A stretch of 64,000 nt of DNA, taken from IMG/VR virus record IMGVR_UViG_3300025617_000009, positions 1-64,000 of that record; one strand, written 5' to 3'. The DNA is from a virus. The notes beneath the pieces are model-generated. The model ran no database searches and had not been told where the DNA came from. It was given only the letters and a program-made list of their open reading frames with translations. A program made the position numbers and the translations under genes. Below, piece after piece: positions 16,785 through 25,558 of the stretch (position 1 is the stretch's first letter; every line of letters starts with the position of its first letter).

Positions 16785-17583
16785 TATTAATAGCAGCAAT
16801 AATGTCTGCTTTCTTCATGCTAGCATTAACTTTAATGCCTTTTGATTTAGCATGAGCTAACAAATCATTTTTTGACATGCTATCTAAGTCTGCAGATTTG
16901 GTTGCTTGCTTAGTTGCTTTAGTCGATGTCTTAACAGGAGCTCGTGCCTCTTTAATGGACACAGGTGCTTCTGACGCTGATATAGCATCTTCGCCTAGGC
17001 GTCCTGCAATAGTACGTAACAAAATACCATACATAGGCAGGAAGATAACAAGACCTACAATAATTTTTAATACAGTCTGTGATCCTGCAATCTCAAACCA
17101 ATGCTCCGCCATATACGGATCTGCTGAGTTATTAAATGCAACAGCAAAGAACGTGTAACTATCAATGATGTTTGCTACAATAGTTGACAGTGCAGGCGCC
17201 GCCCACCATGCTTTGTAGTTTTCACGAATCCATTGGAACACATACACGTCAAGGAATGTACCTACTGCGTATGCTGTTGCACTTGCAAAGCCAATACGTA
17301 GTGCTACACTTTCAGGTGCACCTTCTGCTAATACTACAGCAATACTGCCAATAATAGCAAACGGATATGCGGCGGCAATAGTTGCTCGTGCAATACCTTT
17401 ACCTAGTAAGCGAACTGTTAAGTCAGTTGCAATAATAACAAGCGGGAATGTAAACGCCGCCCAAGTTAGTTTAACGCCAAAAAACTCAACTGGAATGTTG
17501 ACTAATGCGTTCGATACTGTGATAACAACTACATGAAGTAGTGCTAGTTTTAGCATCATTACTTTATCTATGTCTTTAAACAT
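16777..17583 (-). CDS. yhhQ: Queuosine-precursor transporter (VUT/YhhQ family) with C-terminal HeH/SAP-like domain
   Basis: The 268-residue protein has about six membrane helices in residues 10-200 (LALLHVVVITVSNALV; FTFPLVIIATDLTVRLLGKG; TAYAVGTFLDVYVFQW; VLKIIVGLVIFLPMYGILL). The FTFPLVIIATDLTVR and FLDVYVFQWIRE segments are typical of YhhQ, the uptake protein for preQ0/preQ1 in bacteria. After a Lys/Thr linker, residues of about 232-268 (MSKNDLLAHAKSKGIKV, then KKADIIAAI) resemble a HeH/SAP/Rho-N fold, a nucleic-acid-binding type not normally fused to this transporter. An AAGGAG site precedes the ATG. Importing 7-deazaguanine precursors could feed DNA or tRNA modification, but no other pathway gene is in the window. 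Confidence 0.88.
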   Translation of the reverse strand: MFKDIDKVMMLKLALLHVVVITVSNALVNIPVEFFGVKLTWAAFTFPLVIIATDLTVRLLGKGIARATIAAAYPFAIIGSIAVVLAEGAPESVALRIGFASATAYAVGTFLDVYVFQWIRENYKAWWAAPALSTIVANIIDSYTFFAVAFNNSADPYMAEHWFEIAGSQTVLKIIVGLVIFLPMYGILLRTIAGRLGEDAISASEAPVSIKEARAPVKTSTKATKQATKSADLDSMSKNDLLAHAKSKGIKVNASMKKADIIAAINNG

Positions 17584-17594
17584 ATTTTCTCCTT

Positions 17595-18101
17595 TTACAT
17601 AAGTTGTGAATAATCAATTAATTCGCTCTGTCTAGAAATTTCCTTAACAAACATAGCACACATAGGTTTCTTTCCTGTAGTTATTGGAATGCATAATAAC
17701 TGTCCATTTCTTACTTTAGGAAAGTACCATTTTACATCGCTGTAAAAATTAGTTATTTTAATCTCGCCAAACTCGTGTTTAAAACTGGATAAAGGATTAA
17801 ACAAAAATGCATCAAACCCTCTATCATTTAAACTTGTCAACGGAAGAACTTCTAAATCATTTCCACTTTCACTATCCCCTACTGCAATGTGCCAGTCTAG
17901 AGGCATGGTTACTTCTTGTCCGGCAATTTCTAACACCATTGCAGGAGAACTAAATGACTCTAAAAAGATCAAAGGAGGAAAAAAGAAATCTGGATCTTTT
18001 GGATCTGAATTATCTAAAACAGCAAACCTTACATCATCTTCTAGTTGTTCTGGTAAATTGTTTAAGAAAAAACATTCATTGTCTAGTGTTAATATTCTCA
18101 T
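17595..18101 (-). CDS. Conserved uvsW-adjacent protein of unknown function
   Basis: The 168-residue protein reads MRILTLDNECFFLNNLPEQL, later DNSDPKDPDFFFPPLIFLESF, MPLDWHIAVGDS, LPLTSLNDRGFDAFLFNPLSSF and VKWYFPKVRNGQLLCIPI. I recognise these segments as a protein that follows uvsW in many marine T4-like phages, with no known role. It starts one base after the uvsW stop and is surely co-translated. The compact mixed alpha/beta sequence has no catalytic signature or signal peptide. Location suggests a part in recombination or late replication control, by association only. Confidence 0.82.
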   Translation of the reverse strand: MRILTLDNECFFLNNLPEQLEDDVRFAVLDNSDPKDPDFFFPPLIFLESFSSPAMVLEIAGQEVTMPLDWHIAVGDSESGNDLEVLPLTSLNDRGFDAFLFNPLSSFKHEFGEIKITNFYSDVKWYFPKVRNGQLLCIPITTGKKPMCAMFVKEISRQSELIDYSQLM

Positions 18102-18102
18102 T

Positions 18103-19566
18103 TTAATTCCAATCTATTTTTTCTATTGTAAAAGGATATTGTGCATCCTTGTAAAACTTCTTACGTTGTGTAAGATGTCGCTTTGCAAATTTACAGCTAC
18201 TTGTAATATCCCATATCTGTACAAAGTCTTTGTCTTTTGCCTTTCTTACGCCTCTGCCTATACTTTGAATTACCCTAACAAAACTTTTCCCAGGCTCAAT
18301 AAGCACGAGATTAAAAATACGAGGAATATTAATGCCAACGGCGGCAACACCATATGTTGCAATAACCACATGATTGTCTGCTTGATTAATTTCATCATAT
18401 GCTTCTTTTCTGTCTTTAAGTTTAACATCACCTTTGACAAACACTGAACCTTCAATGCGTTCTTGTAACATTTCACCTGCACTAATCCTGTCTACAAGAA
18501 TAAGTGTGTTACCTTCTTGTCTTACATTGTTGAGCAGTTTTGCAATATAGTCAATCCTGTCTGTGTTTGTTACTAGGTATTTTAATTCTGATTGATAATC
18601 TCTATGTGCTACAGTATCTATAAGCTGACAAATGTTTACATGGCAGTTGGATAATACACCTTTATCTTGTAGTTCTTTTGCTGTGATCTGTCCAATAACA
18701 GGACCAAGACTTGCGTGGATACTTTCAAACTCAAACGATTCTTTAGGCACTGTGCCTGTTAGTCCCCAACGGATAGGTGCATTGCGTAGGTTGCGTGTAA
18801 GCAAGTTCTTGAGAACTTCTGCTTTAGCTTGGTGTACTTCGTCGACAATAATAGTGCTTACACCGTCTAAGAACTCTGCGAGGCTTAGTACTGCACTGCC
18901 GTCTTTGAACTTCTTGTCTAGAATGTTCAAGCTCTGCCATGTACAGATAGTGTGAGTCTTACCTAACTCTTTCCTGTCTCCGAAGTACACCCCTACATCC
19001 AAGCCGCAGTTGCGATAGTCTTCTTCTGTTTGTGTAACAAGTGATTTGTTAGGCACAATAACTAGACTACGTCCATACGGCTCACTAATATGTGACAAGG
19101 TTGCTGTGGTAATTGTTTTGCCTGCACCTGTTGCAATCTCTTGCAGGCTCTGTGGGTTTTGTAGAAAGTTGTTTATTGCTTCAACTTGATAGTCACGTAG
19201 GATAATGTCTTCGCCTTCCGCTGGATGTCCTTTAGGCCATTTAACACCTTGATCCTTCCAATAGTTTTCTGTGATCGTTTCAAAATTTAAATCTACAGGA
19301 TGCCGTCTATCTTCAATGTCTACAATTTCAACATTATTTTTTTGTAGTACTTCTACAATTTTGTCTAAATGATTAACATAGCCTGTGCCACCTATTCCAA
19401 AGAATGCAACTTTACCATCCCAACGCCCAAGTTTATACTGAGGCATATATCGTGCATAAGGTACTTCAAACTTCAGCGCAGAACTGAGCTTTCTCCTTAT
19501 GTCTACATCGAGTCCTTCGAGTTTGATGTTTACTTCATCTTCAATGATAAGTTTACAAGTTGCCAT
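18103..19566 (-). CDS. uvsW: UvsW-type recombination DNA helicase
   Basis: The 487-residue superfamily-2 helicase matches T4 UvsW (503) in length and order. After a UvsW-type N-terminal domain (about 1-110, LKFEVPYARYMPQYKLGRWDG) come the Q-like RDYQVEAI, Walker A EIATGAGKTITT at 143-154, the DEVH box in IIVDEVHQAK near 237, RWGLTGTVP, and C-terminal motifs VIATYGVAAVGINIPRI and VRVIQSIGRGVRKAKD. UvsW unwinds branched DNA and R-loops and shifts T4 from origin-based to recombination-based replication. The ATG overlaps the TAA of the 410-residue gene, and the early promoter at 20805-20832 should serve both. Confidence 0.96.
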   Translation of the reverse strand: MATCKLIIEDEVNIKLEGLDVDIRRKLSSALKFEVPYARYMPQYKLGRWDGKVAFFGIGGTGYVNHLDKIVEVLQKNNVEIVDIEDRRHPVDLNFETITENYWKDQGVKWPKGHPAEGEDIILRDYQVEAINNFLQNPQSLQEIATGAGKTITTATLSHISEPYGRSLVIVPNKSLVTQTEEDYRNCGLDVGVYFGDRKELGKTHTICTWQSLNILDKKFKDGSAVLSLAEFLDGVSTIIVDEVHQAKAEVLKNLLTRNLRNAPIRWGLTGTVPKESFEFESIHASLGPVIGQITAKELQDKGVLSNCHVNICQLIDTVAHRDYQSELKYLVTNTDRIDYIAKLLNNVRQEGNTLILVDRISAGEMLQERIEGSVFVKGDVKLKDRKEAYDEINQADNHVVIATYGVAAVGINIPRIFNLVLIEPGKSFVRVIQSIGRGVRKAKDKDFVQIWDITSSCKFAKRHLTQRKKFYKDAQYPFTIEKIDWN

Positions 19567-20798
19567 TATATAATATCGTACTGCTTATATCCAAAAATAG
19601 TAAAAGAACTCATACTTTCTACATCGTACACTATCAAATCACATTGCATCATATACTTAGAAAGTTCTTGAGGAATTCTTTCATCTGAAAAAGTTAACCA
19701 TGCTTCAGGAAGTATTTTACTTTCAAGTGTTGGCTTACTAATCTTACTATTAGTATACACGACTTTTGTAGTTTTTGCAAGAGTATTATTTAATTTGTTA
19801 TTTTTAATATATTCATTAAAATTAATATTATTTTCATCGGTATTGTCTAGCCTAAACATTACGCTTATTGATTCAGCGTCTACGTAATCTTTTAATATTT
19901 CATGTGTTTGCATTAACTGTTCATATTCTTTTTGATCAGTTAAATGTATAAAAAGAGGATAACGATCTAACTCATTAAAACTATGTAAAACAGGTTTTAA
20001 GTTTGTATGATTAGTTTTATTCCAAACTCCTGGAAATTTTCTATGAGTCAATTGTTGGGTAAACTCACTGCAAGTTTCAAAACTTGCATCTAAATCTGTT
20101 TGATCAAAATAAGATAATCCATACAGTGCCTTGCGATCATAAAACTTGTATAATGTTTCTTTACAAGGTATGCCTAGTTTATCTATAATATATGTACTAG
20201 CATTTTCTCTAAGATGTTTGATTTCATAGTCGTAAACACCGGGTACATAATCTTGAGCATTAAGGTCAATGTCTTTTACAAAGTCTAACAGTTCTTGCAC
20301 TTCGTCTTGAACAGTGAATCCAGGAAAGTTATAACCTTTGTAAAAGTTATATAAGTTGCGTGGAGTTACACTAATAAAATGTTCGTGTGAGCCTTTTCTA
20401 TGCAAATATTGTAGGTGAGGAACTTTTTCTTTGATAGATTGCACAGCAATGATTTGTTTTTTACTAAATGGAAAACGTATTCTAATAGCATCATTGTTGA
20501 ACTCTTCTACATACTCAAGAGTGATTTCTTTTCGTCTATCAATCTCTCTAAATGGGAATCTAACTTTTTGAGTGCTGGCGTCTAAGTCAATGCCTTGCGC
20601 ATCAAAAAACTCTGCATACTCATTGCATTTTTCTACAAGAGCATTATACTGACGCTCAGTAAGAGCCATGCCTTTGTTTAGTTGGCTGTTAATGCTGTTT
20701 AAAAATGTTACATCTTTTTTGTCTAATCTAAAACTAGGACTATAGATGTTTTCAGATACTAATAGATTAAGACAGTCTTCAATATAAAATACATTCAT
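19566..20798 (-). CDS. Conserved protein upstream of uvsW, unknown function
   Basis: The 410-residue protein shows no domain I can name. It is Lys/Asn/Asp-rich with a FRLDKK opening region, a repeated FPF motif (KVRFPFREIDRRKEI; IRIRFPFSKKQI) and an aromatic-rich centre (TPRNLYNFYKGYNFPGF). It ends with DLIVYDVESMSSFTIFGYKQY. The gene overlaps uvsW by one base and lies under a perfect sigma-70 promoter whose -10 is six bases before ATG with no Shine-Dalgarno site. The recombination-gene context suggests a helper of DNA transactions, by association only. It might be a degenerate helicase or nuclease partner, but no Walker or nuclease motif is visible. Confidence 0.75.
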   Translation of the reverse strand: MNVFYIEDCLNLLVSENIYSPSFRLDKKDVTFLNSINSQLNKGMALTERQYNALVEKCNEYAEFFDAQGIDLDASTQKVRFPFREIDRRKEITLEYVEEFNNDAIRIRFPFSKKQIIAVQSIKEKVPHLQYLHRKGSHEHFISVTPRNLYNFYKGYNFPGFTVQDEVQELLDFVKDIDLNAQDYVPGVYDYEIKHLRENASTYIIDKLGIPCKETLYKFYDRKALYGLSYFDQTDLDASFETCSEFTQQLTHRKFPGVWNKTNHTNLKPVLHSFNELDRYPLFIHLTDQKEYEQLMQTHEILKDYVDAESISVMFRLDNTDENNINFNEYIKNNKLNNTLAKTTKVVYTNSKISKPTLESKILPEAWLTFSDERIPQELSKYMMQCDLIVYDVESMSSFTIFGYKQYDII

Positions 20799-20804
20799 GT
20801 TATT

Positions 20805-20832
20805 ATTATAACATGTTGATTTTACTTGTCAA
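20805..20832 (-). promoter_or_regulatory. Early sigma-70-like promoter of the uvsW unit
   Basis: Minus strand TTGACA (20832-20827), 16-base spacer, TATAAT (20810-20805), AATAAC, ATG at 20798. Both hexamers are consensus. It overlaps the last bases of the KpsC-like gene, so the uvsW unit starts just as the sugar cassette ends. A CATGTTATAATAATAACATG inverted repeat (20796-20815) covers the -10 and start codon. Confidence 0.82.
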
Positions 20833-21660
20833 GTTCTTTATAGGTAAGCCTTGTGCTATCTCATCCACGGTCCATTCTGTGTGAGCATAGTCGTTGAGCC
20901 ATTGTTGTCTATCTGGAGTGGGAGGATTATCTAGGTTGGTTAAACTTTTGATAGAGACGTCCCACGCAAGACTTGATGGCGATGTATAACTAGGCACGCC
21001 TTCTATCACTGAATGAATGCCTGGATTACTAGTCCAACTTACTGTACAGTACGTGTTACCAAACTTCATATCAAAGTCGTCGTAGGTGCCTGGTATGTGT
21101 CTAGGAGGTTGTCTTGTAACGTCTTTGAACTGACGTTCTATTCCTCGCACAGGACACCTTGGATGAGGACGAAATACAATAAGACGATCTGTATAATGAC
21201 GAATATTCTCTATGGTTTCTGCAACCCAACGTTCCATACTGGGTAATAAGTTCCATTGATAACTTTTATCGTGTTGCCCGCAGAGTAGAATGTTCTCTCC
21301 ATCCGTGCGCCAAGGCTTTAGTGACAAGCCAAGTAGATTAGCACGAACACTGTCATGCCCACCGTTACTAAAAAAAGCATCTCCGTTAATCCCATTAAGC
21401 CCTACTTTCCAAGTTGTTCCCCGCTTTATACCGCCTACTTCTAAGACCACCACCGGTTTGGATTTTTCCAGTGCTCTCTCCCATATTGCACGATTTCCAG
21501 ACATACGACCATGGAAAAGAACGCTCCATATAACATCAACGTCCCCGTCAGTAGTATTGAAGCCAACATCATAACCGAGAGACTGACAACCGCGATGAAA
21601 AGCGTCAAACACTGGTTTAGAATTGAGTGCGCCATATTGTGTCCATAAATTAAACTTCAT
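20806..21660 (-). CDS. KpsC/KpsS-like capsule-glycan glycosyltransferase paralogue
   Basis: The 284-residue protein belongs with two others in this cassette. They share KPWRTDGENILLCGQ, a WVAETIENIRHYTDRLIVFRP segment ending in an RPHPR motif, TVSWTSNPGIHSVIEGVPS, and a C-terminal HTEWTVDEIAQGL. That pattern resembles the GT-B C-domain of capsule biosynthesis proteins KpsC/KpsS, which add Kdo to lipid anchors; here the RPHPR loop and the NPGI...IEGVP loop probably bind the donor. It is shorter than KpsS (about 390). It overlaps the gene before it by 11 bases and is the final gene of the cassette. Substrate unknown; cytosolic. Confidence 0.72.
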   Translation of the reverse strand: MKFNLWTQYGALNSKPVFDAFHRGCQSLGYDVGFNTTDGDVDVIWSVLFHGRMSGNRAIWERALEKSKPVVVLEVGGIKRGTTWKVGLNGINGDAFFSNGGHDSVRANLLGLSLKPWRTDGENILLCGQHDKSYQWNLLPSMERWVAETIENIRHYTDRLIVFRPHPRCPVRGIERQFKDVTRQPPRHIPGTYDDFDMKFGNTYCTVSWTSNPGIHSVIEGVPSYTSPSSLAWDVSIKSLTNLDNPPTPDRQQWLNDYAHTEWTVDEIAQGLPIKNLTSKINML

Positions 21661-22411
21661 CTTCTATATCTTTATTTAAATCATATAGCTCTTCTAAATC
21701 TTTAGGATTTATTCTGTCTTTTAACCCAGCTTTTAAATGTGTAAGATAAGGTGCTAGTACACTCTTGCCTATAGGCGTTTTATATTTGTATGCTTCTGGA
21801 CTTAGTTCACACATTTTTGCACCTTGTTGTTCTAATCTTTTTACAGTAAGACCATAAACTTCTCCGTCGTAGAATCTACGTAATAAAGTAACATCGTCGT
21901 GTGTATATATGTACTTGTATGTTTCATAAAAGTCTTTAAACATTGGATGCTTGCAGTTTAACATTGTAAATCCTGTTTCACAACTAAAATAAGTTTTATC
22001 GTCTTGAGTATGTTGCACACCAAAATGAGCACTTAATGTATCGTCCGGACACATCCATGCAAATAGCTGTTCAGGAATAGTAGCAGTAAGTATTAAATCT
22101 GCATCTAACCAAATTAGTCTATCAACGTCTGATTCTAAACATTCTTCCATTGCAGCAATCAAAGAAAACCCTTTTTTACTAAATGTTACAACTTTAGAGT
22201 TACTTTTCCATCTTTCGACGAACTCTAAATAATCGTCTCCAAGATTCCATCCTTTAGACACTACTCCTTTTACTTTAGAACTAAAATGATCTTCGTTATA
22301 CAAGTCAATATTATAAAATTTTCCTTGTGTTTTTTTAAAACTTTTTAACATAGCCTTGCCGCAATGATTATAGTATTTCCAGCTCATGCTGGTTACAAAC
22401 TTAATGTTCAT
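21650..22411 (-). CDS. Putative GT-A glycosyltransferase
   Basis: The 253-residue protein starts MNIKFVTSMSWKYYNHCGK. The ATG at 22411 overlaps the upstream TGA (ATGA), which fixes the start over a TTG four codons earlier. A DXD motif is seen in RLIWLDADLILTATIP near 94-109, followed by HFGVQHTQDDKTYFSCETGF, a layout shared with the genes at 22408 and 13745. The C-terminus is helical and acidic. It should use a nucleotide sugar in a metal-dependent way. Overlap with the next gene is 11 bases. Acceptor unknown; surface glycan assembly is inferred from its neighbours. Confidence 0.78.
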   Translation of the reverse strand: MNIKFVTSMSWKYYNHCGKAMLKSFKKTQGKFYNIDLYNEDHFSSKVKGVVSKGWNLGDDYLEFVERWKSNSKVVTFSKKGFSLIAAMEECLESDVDRLIWLDADLILTATIPEQLFAWMCPDDTLSAHFGVQHTQDDKTYFSCETGFTMLNCKHPMFKDFYETYKYIYTHDDVTLLRRFYDGEVYGLTVKRLEQQGAKMCELSPEAYKYKTPIGKSVLAPYLTHLKAGLKDRINPKDLEELYDLNKDIEDEV

Positions 22412-23223
22412 AGATTTTTCCAATATGATTCTGTTCTAGGCTTTATCAAATCTTGCCGTTTACTTTTACCCAAGTCTTTTCTTCCGCCTTTAAGGTGATC
22501 TAGATAAGCACCCCACACACTGTTAATCAAGGGATGTCCTTCTCCTTTGATTAATCCCCTGCCCCAGTCTATACACTTTAAAGGCAAGCTCTTTCTTACT
22601 TCTTCAAATACATAACTGTCATGCCATTCTTCCATTTTAAATATTCCGTTTTCGGCATCGTCATATACTCGTTGAAACTCTTGTAAAAACTTTTGTCCTA
22701 GTAATGATTTTAAGTTAACACTATAAAATCCACATTCAGGCCATTTGCGTTCTCTGCCAATATATCCTAGATCCATGTCGTTAGGAATAAGGTTATTGAG
22801 TTTTTCTATGGTTATATGACTATGGCAAAACATATCAGCGTCCATCCAAATAAGAACATCGGCATCTGTATTTTTAGCAGCGTGAAAAATAGAATATACT
22901 TTGTGGCTAAATCTAACAGCGTCCCATTTAAAGTCTTTCCAACTATCCCTGCGTTTTGCAAGATGAGGTACAGAGCTTACATCGCCATTTGCTTTAGGTA
23001 CACTCTTCCACTGTGTTTTAAATGCAACCAAGTCTGGCACACTAGTATGGCTATCAAAAAGTTCTATTCTATTATGATCTCTGATTATAGGATTACAGTC
23101 TTCTGCATATACATATAGTTTAACTTGTTTAGGCCAAGCATCTAAAAAACTATCAATCATACGTTGACCGTATTGTTTTAATCCTTTTTGATTAAATGTT
23201 GTTACAACTATAAATTTTCTCAT
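22408..23223 (-). CDS. Putative GT-A glycosyltransferase
   Basis: The 271-residue protein starts MRKFIVVTTFNQKGLKQYGQ. I chose ATG at 23223, which overlaps the upstream TGA (ATGA), rather than an upstream start. KWDAVRFSHKVYSIFHAAKN is followed by ADVLIWMDADMFCHSH, a DXD motif, and DLGYIGRERKWPECGFYSVN, the same order as in the gene at 13745-14470 (RWSHKVYAICD, WLDADT, HWETGLFVI). That region near the sugar-binding cleft is conserved between them while flanks diverge. Family members transfer a hexose or similar sugar. Part of a fully overlapping ten-gene unit. Confidence 0.8.
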   Translation of the reverse strand: MRKFIVVTTFNQKGLKQYGQRMIDSFLDAWPKQVKLYVYAEDCNPIIRDHNRIELFDSHTSVPDLVAFKTQWKSVPKANGDVSSVPHLAKRRDSWKDFKWDAVRFSHKVYSIFHAAKNTDADVLIWMDADMFCHSHITIEKLNNLIPNDMDLGYIGRERKWPECGFYSVNLKSLLGQKFLQEFQRVYDDAENGIFKMEEWHDSYVFEEVRKSLPLKCIDWGRGLIKGEGHPLINSVWGAYLDHLKGGRKDLGKSKRQDLIKPRTESYWKNL

Positions 23224-24131
23224 AAGTATTCTTTTATTATATTCCAAGCTATGCCTTGTTTTAAATCATCATAGTTAAAGTGACACATTGCAATTTTTTC
23301 CAACCATGCTTGTCTATCAAACACTCTAGGACTCTCTATTAGTGTAAGATCTTTGTTAGCAACATCAAATGCTTGACTTATCCTAGGGTTAGGATCTGTT
23401 ACGAACACTGGTATTCCTTCAATGGCGCTAGCTACACCCGGACTAGAGTTATATGTTATACATGCCCATGCTCCGGATAAATCATGCTGAATCGTTTTTG
23501 CATTACTTATTCTTACTTGAGGATGATTTATTTTTAAGTACTGCTGTGCTCTGCGATCACCAGGGTGGGCTCTAACAACTATAGGACGATCAGATAGTTT
23601 AGTTAGAGTTTTAATAGTAGTATTACACCATTCCATAACATCTAATCCACCCATGCTCCAGCCACCATTACGCTGAAGACAAATCAATATATGCTGTCCT
23701 TGTGTACGCCAAGGTTTTACTTGTATGTTTAAATTTTTTTGTATCTTTGTCCAACGACTAGGATCGACATTGTCTGTAAAATATGTCCCTGTTGTAGGGA
23801 ATACATCATTTAAACTAAAACGAAGGTAATGTTGTTTGTTTGTAGGTTCTACATATAAAAACAAGTTACTGTCTATAGCAAGTGTGTGTTTGCCTATTTC
23901 TCTTTGTTTATCGATAACTTCTTTTCTAAAACGAAGATGAGGAGACTTTTGACTTTGTTGATGCACCCATCCTTGTATTACTGCCAAGTCACTAGGTTCC
24001 CAACGTGCTTGTTCTATTTCTTTGCTTTGTCCTTGAGACACACCTACATGAAAGTTATGAAGTACATCACGTTTTTCTGGTTTAGTATTTTTTGCAGGAA
24101 TACCTGCGTAATATACTCTAACTGTCTTCAT
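23220..24131 (-). CDS. KpsC/KpsS-like capsule-glycan glycosyltransferase paralogue
   Basis: The 303-residue protein shares landmarks with the genes before and after it: VKPWRTQGQHILICLQ, a TLTKLSDRPIVVRAHPGDRR loop, SGAWACITYNSSPGVASAIE, GIPVFVTDP and CHFNYDDLKQGIAW. The RAHPG and SSPGVASAIEGIP motifs resemble the donor-binding half of GT-B capsule transferases (KpsC/KpsS). The N-terminal third is variable among the paralogues, as expected if each sees a different acceptor. It overlaps its neighbours by 4 and 14 bases. No signal peptide. Confidence 0.72.
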   Translation of the reverse strand: MKTVRVYYAGIPAKNTKPEKRDVLHNFHVGVSQGQSKEIEQARWEPSDLAVIQGWVHQQSQKSPHLRFRKEVIDKQREIGKHTLAIDSNLFLYVEPTNKQHYLRFSLNDVFPTTGTYFTDNVDPSRWTKIQKNLNIQVKPWRTQGQHILICLQRNGGWSMGGLDVMEWCNTTIKTLTKLSDRPIVVRAHPGDRRAQQYLKINHPQVRISNAKTIQHDLSGAWACITYNSSPGVASAIEGIPVFVTDPNPRISQAFDVANKDLTLIESPRVFDRQAWLEKIAMCHFNYDDLKQGIAWNIIKEYL

Positions 24132-24891
24132 TTAATATCCTATGTGCTAATCCACTTTTCATTTCATCTACGTGAAACTGTCCATAAGCTAAATGGTGTG
24201 CCCATTTATGTATTTTATCCATATCTTGTACAGTTGGTTGTTCAATTAGACTTAGATTCTTATCACAAACAGGATCAGCCGCTGTAGGTGCTAGTGTAAA
24301 CGCTGGAACGCCATATAGCACACTTTCTACAGCCGCAATACTTTGATATGTTACAAGTGCATGACAATCTTTTAAATCGTCAAATATTGTATTTGTAATA
24401 CGTTGTTGTCTAGATACTTTGTCTCTAATGATAATAGGACGTTCAGTATACTTTTTTATCTCCGCAACAGTTTCTCTAACCCAAGCATTTCTATCTATAC
24501 CATAAAATTTACAAGGTTTTTCGCTTGGCGTAACTAATAATATGTGATTGCCAGTCTTTCTAGATTCTATCGTATACTCTAGTTTACTCCAACGATCGTC
24601 GGGTCTGTCTATTATCTTGTTATGTTGCACATCGTTCTTTACAATACGATGCCACAACTTCCAGCCATGCGGATTAGCAGAAGATTTATAGTTACCTACA
24701 TAACCGCTGTCCATGTAATAAAATGTGTGATTATTATCTAAGCACCATTGTATAAGTTTGCGTTTACCCATGCTACGAATCATTATGGGCTTATTACCAA
24801 AGTCGTAGTCGTAACTTTCTATAGGCAAGCCTGCACCGTGTGCAAACATGTTCACATATTCGTCTGTGAGATTTTTACTCAGGCATATCAT
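24118..24891 (-). CDS. KpsC/KpsS-like capsule-glycan glycosyltransferase paralogue
   Basis: The 257-residue protein starts MICLSKNLTDEYVN at ATG 24891; the longer frame to 24957 would begin with TTG and overlap the upstream gene by 83 bases, so I prefer the shorter form (17-base overlap). It keeps the shared elements TGNHILLVTPSEK, WVRETVAEIKKYTERPIIIR, CHALVTYQSIAAVESVLYG, VPAFTLAP and QFHVDEMKSGLAH, but the RPHP loop of its sisters is IIIRDK, so the His is gone. This may be a diverged donor site or an inactive partner. Family assignment as in the two paralogues. Confidence 0.7.
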   Translation of the reverse strand: MICLSKNLTDEYVNMFAHGAGLPIESYDYDFGNKPIMIRSMGKRKLIQWCLDNNHTFYYMDSGYVGNYKSSANPHGWKLWHRIVKNDVQHNKIIDRPDDRWSKLEYTIESRKTGNHILLVTPSEKPCKFYGIDRNAWVRETVAEIKKYTERPIIIRDKVSRQQRITNTIFDDLKDCHALVTYQSIAAVESVLYGVPAFTLAPTAADPVCDKNLSLIEQPTVQDMDKIHKWAHHLAYGQFHVDEMKSGLAHRILNEDS

Positions 24892-25558
24892 GCTGTTGGC
24901 AATACTCTGTATAGATGCGTTCTCTATGCCATTCGTCGCCCATGGGTGTTGTAGCAAACTCGTGAAAACTAGGAGTACCTAATGTGTAGTGTAGTAGTTT
25001 AGCATCTGGATTAGCGCCGTATTCATCTGGCAACCAGTTCCATTCAGGAGAAAGTTCTCCTATGCGTTCATCCTCAATGTGCTGAAATCTATGTAGTTGA
25101 GCACCTGTGGCATTTTGTACATATTCTGGTGTAAGTCTTTTATTAGGGAAACTAGCACAGTTCCAAAGAATAACAGAACTCCAGTTTTTTCTAGGGTAGT
25201 TTTCGTTTTTACTTCCAAGATACTTTTCAGTCATCTTAGTTTGGTAATCGTGTTTTACAACCATTACATCTTTATCAGTTTCTTTTAAGTTCCACAACTT
25301 ATAGATGTCGTCACGAACAATCATATCGCCATCCATGAAGATTGCCCAACCTGTATAGTTCATTAAATGCGGAACAAGAAAACGACTGTAAATAAAATGG
25401 TTTGATCCGTCTGTGTGTTTTTCTTCGTAGTCTTGTAGTAAGTTTAATGCTAGAGGAATAATCTGTACAGGGCCGCTTGCATGTCTAATAATAGAGTTTG
25501 CACATACGTGAAAGGCTATTGCTTCTCTAGGATCATATCCTATAAAAATTGGAATCAT
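24875..25558 (-). CDS. GT8-like glycosyltransferase
   Basis: The 227-residue protein begins MIPIFIGYDPREAIAFHVCA, as in family-8-type transferases, and carries YTGWAIFMDGDMIVRDDIYKL (DXD near 76-78), with YSRFLVPHLM before it. Near the C-terminus, LLHYTLGTPSFHEF contains a HYT motif of the kind that completes the metal site. It should be a retaining glycosyltransferase; GT8 members typically use UDP-sugars. The start overlaps the stop of the nucleotidyltransferase gene (ATGA). Close relatives occur in marine phages and bacterial polysaccharide clusters. Substrate not deducible. Confidence 0.8.
   Translation of the reverse strand: MIPIFIGYDPREAIAFHVCANSIIRHASGPVQIIPLALNLLQDYEEKHTDGSNHFIYSRFLVPHLMNYTGWAIFMDGDMIVRDDIYKLWNLKETDKDVMVVKHDYQTKMTEKYLGSKNENYPRKNWSSVILWNCASFPNKRLTPEYVQNATGAQLHRFQHIEDERIGELSPEWNWLPDEYGANPDAKLLHYTLGTPSFHEFATTPMGDEWHRERIYTEYCQQHDMPE

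Noticed and set aside
20796-20815. CATGTTATAATAATAACATG as a repressor operator
   Set aside because: The inverted repeat overlaps the -10 and start codon, but much of it follows from the TATAAT box itself; no second copy was seen elsewhere.
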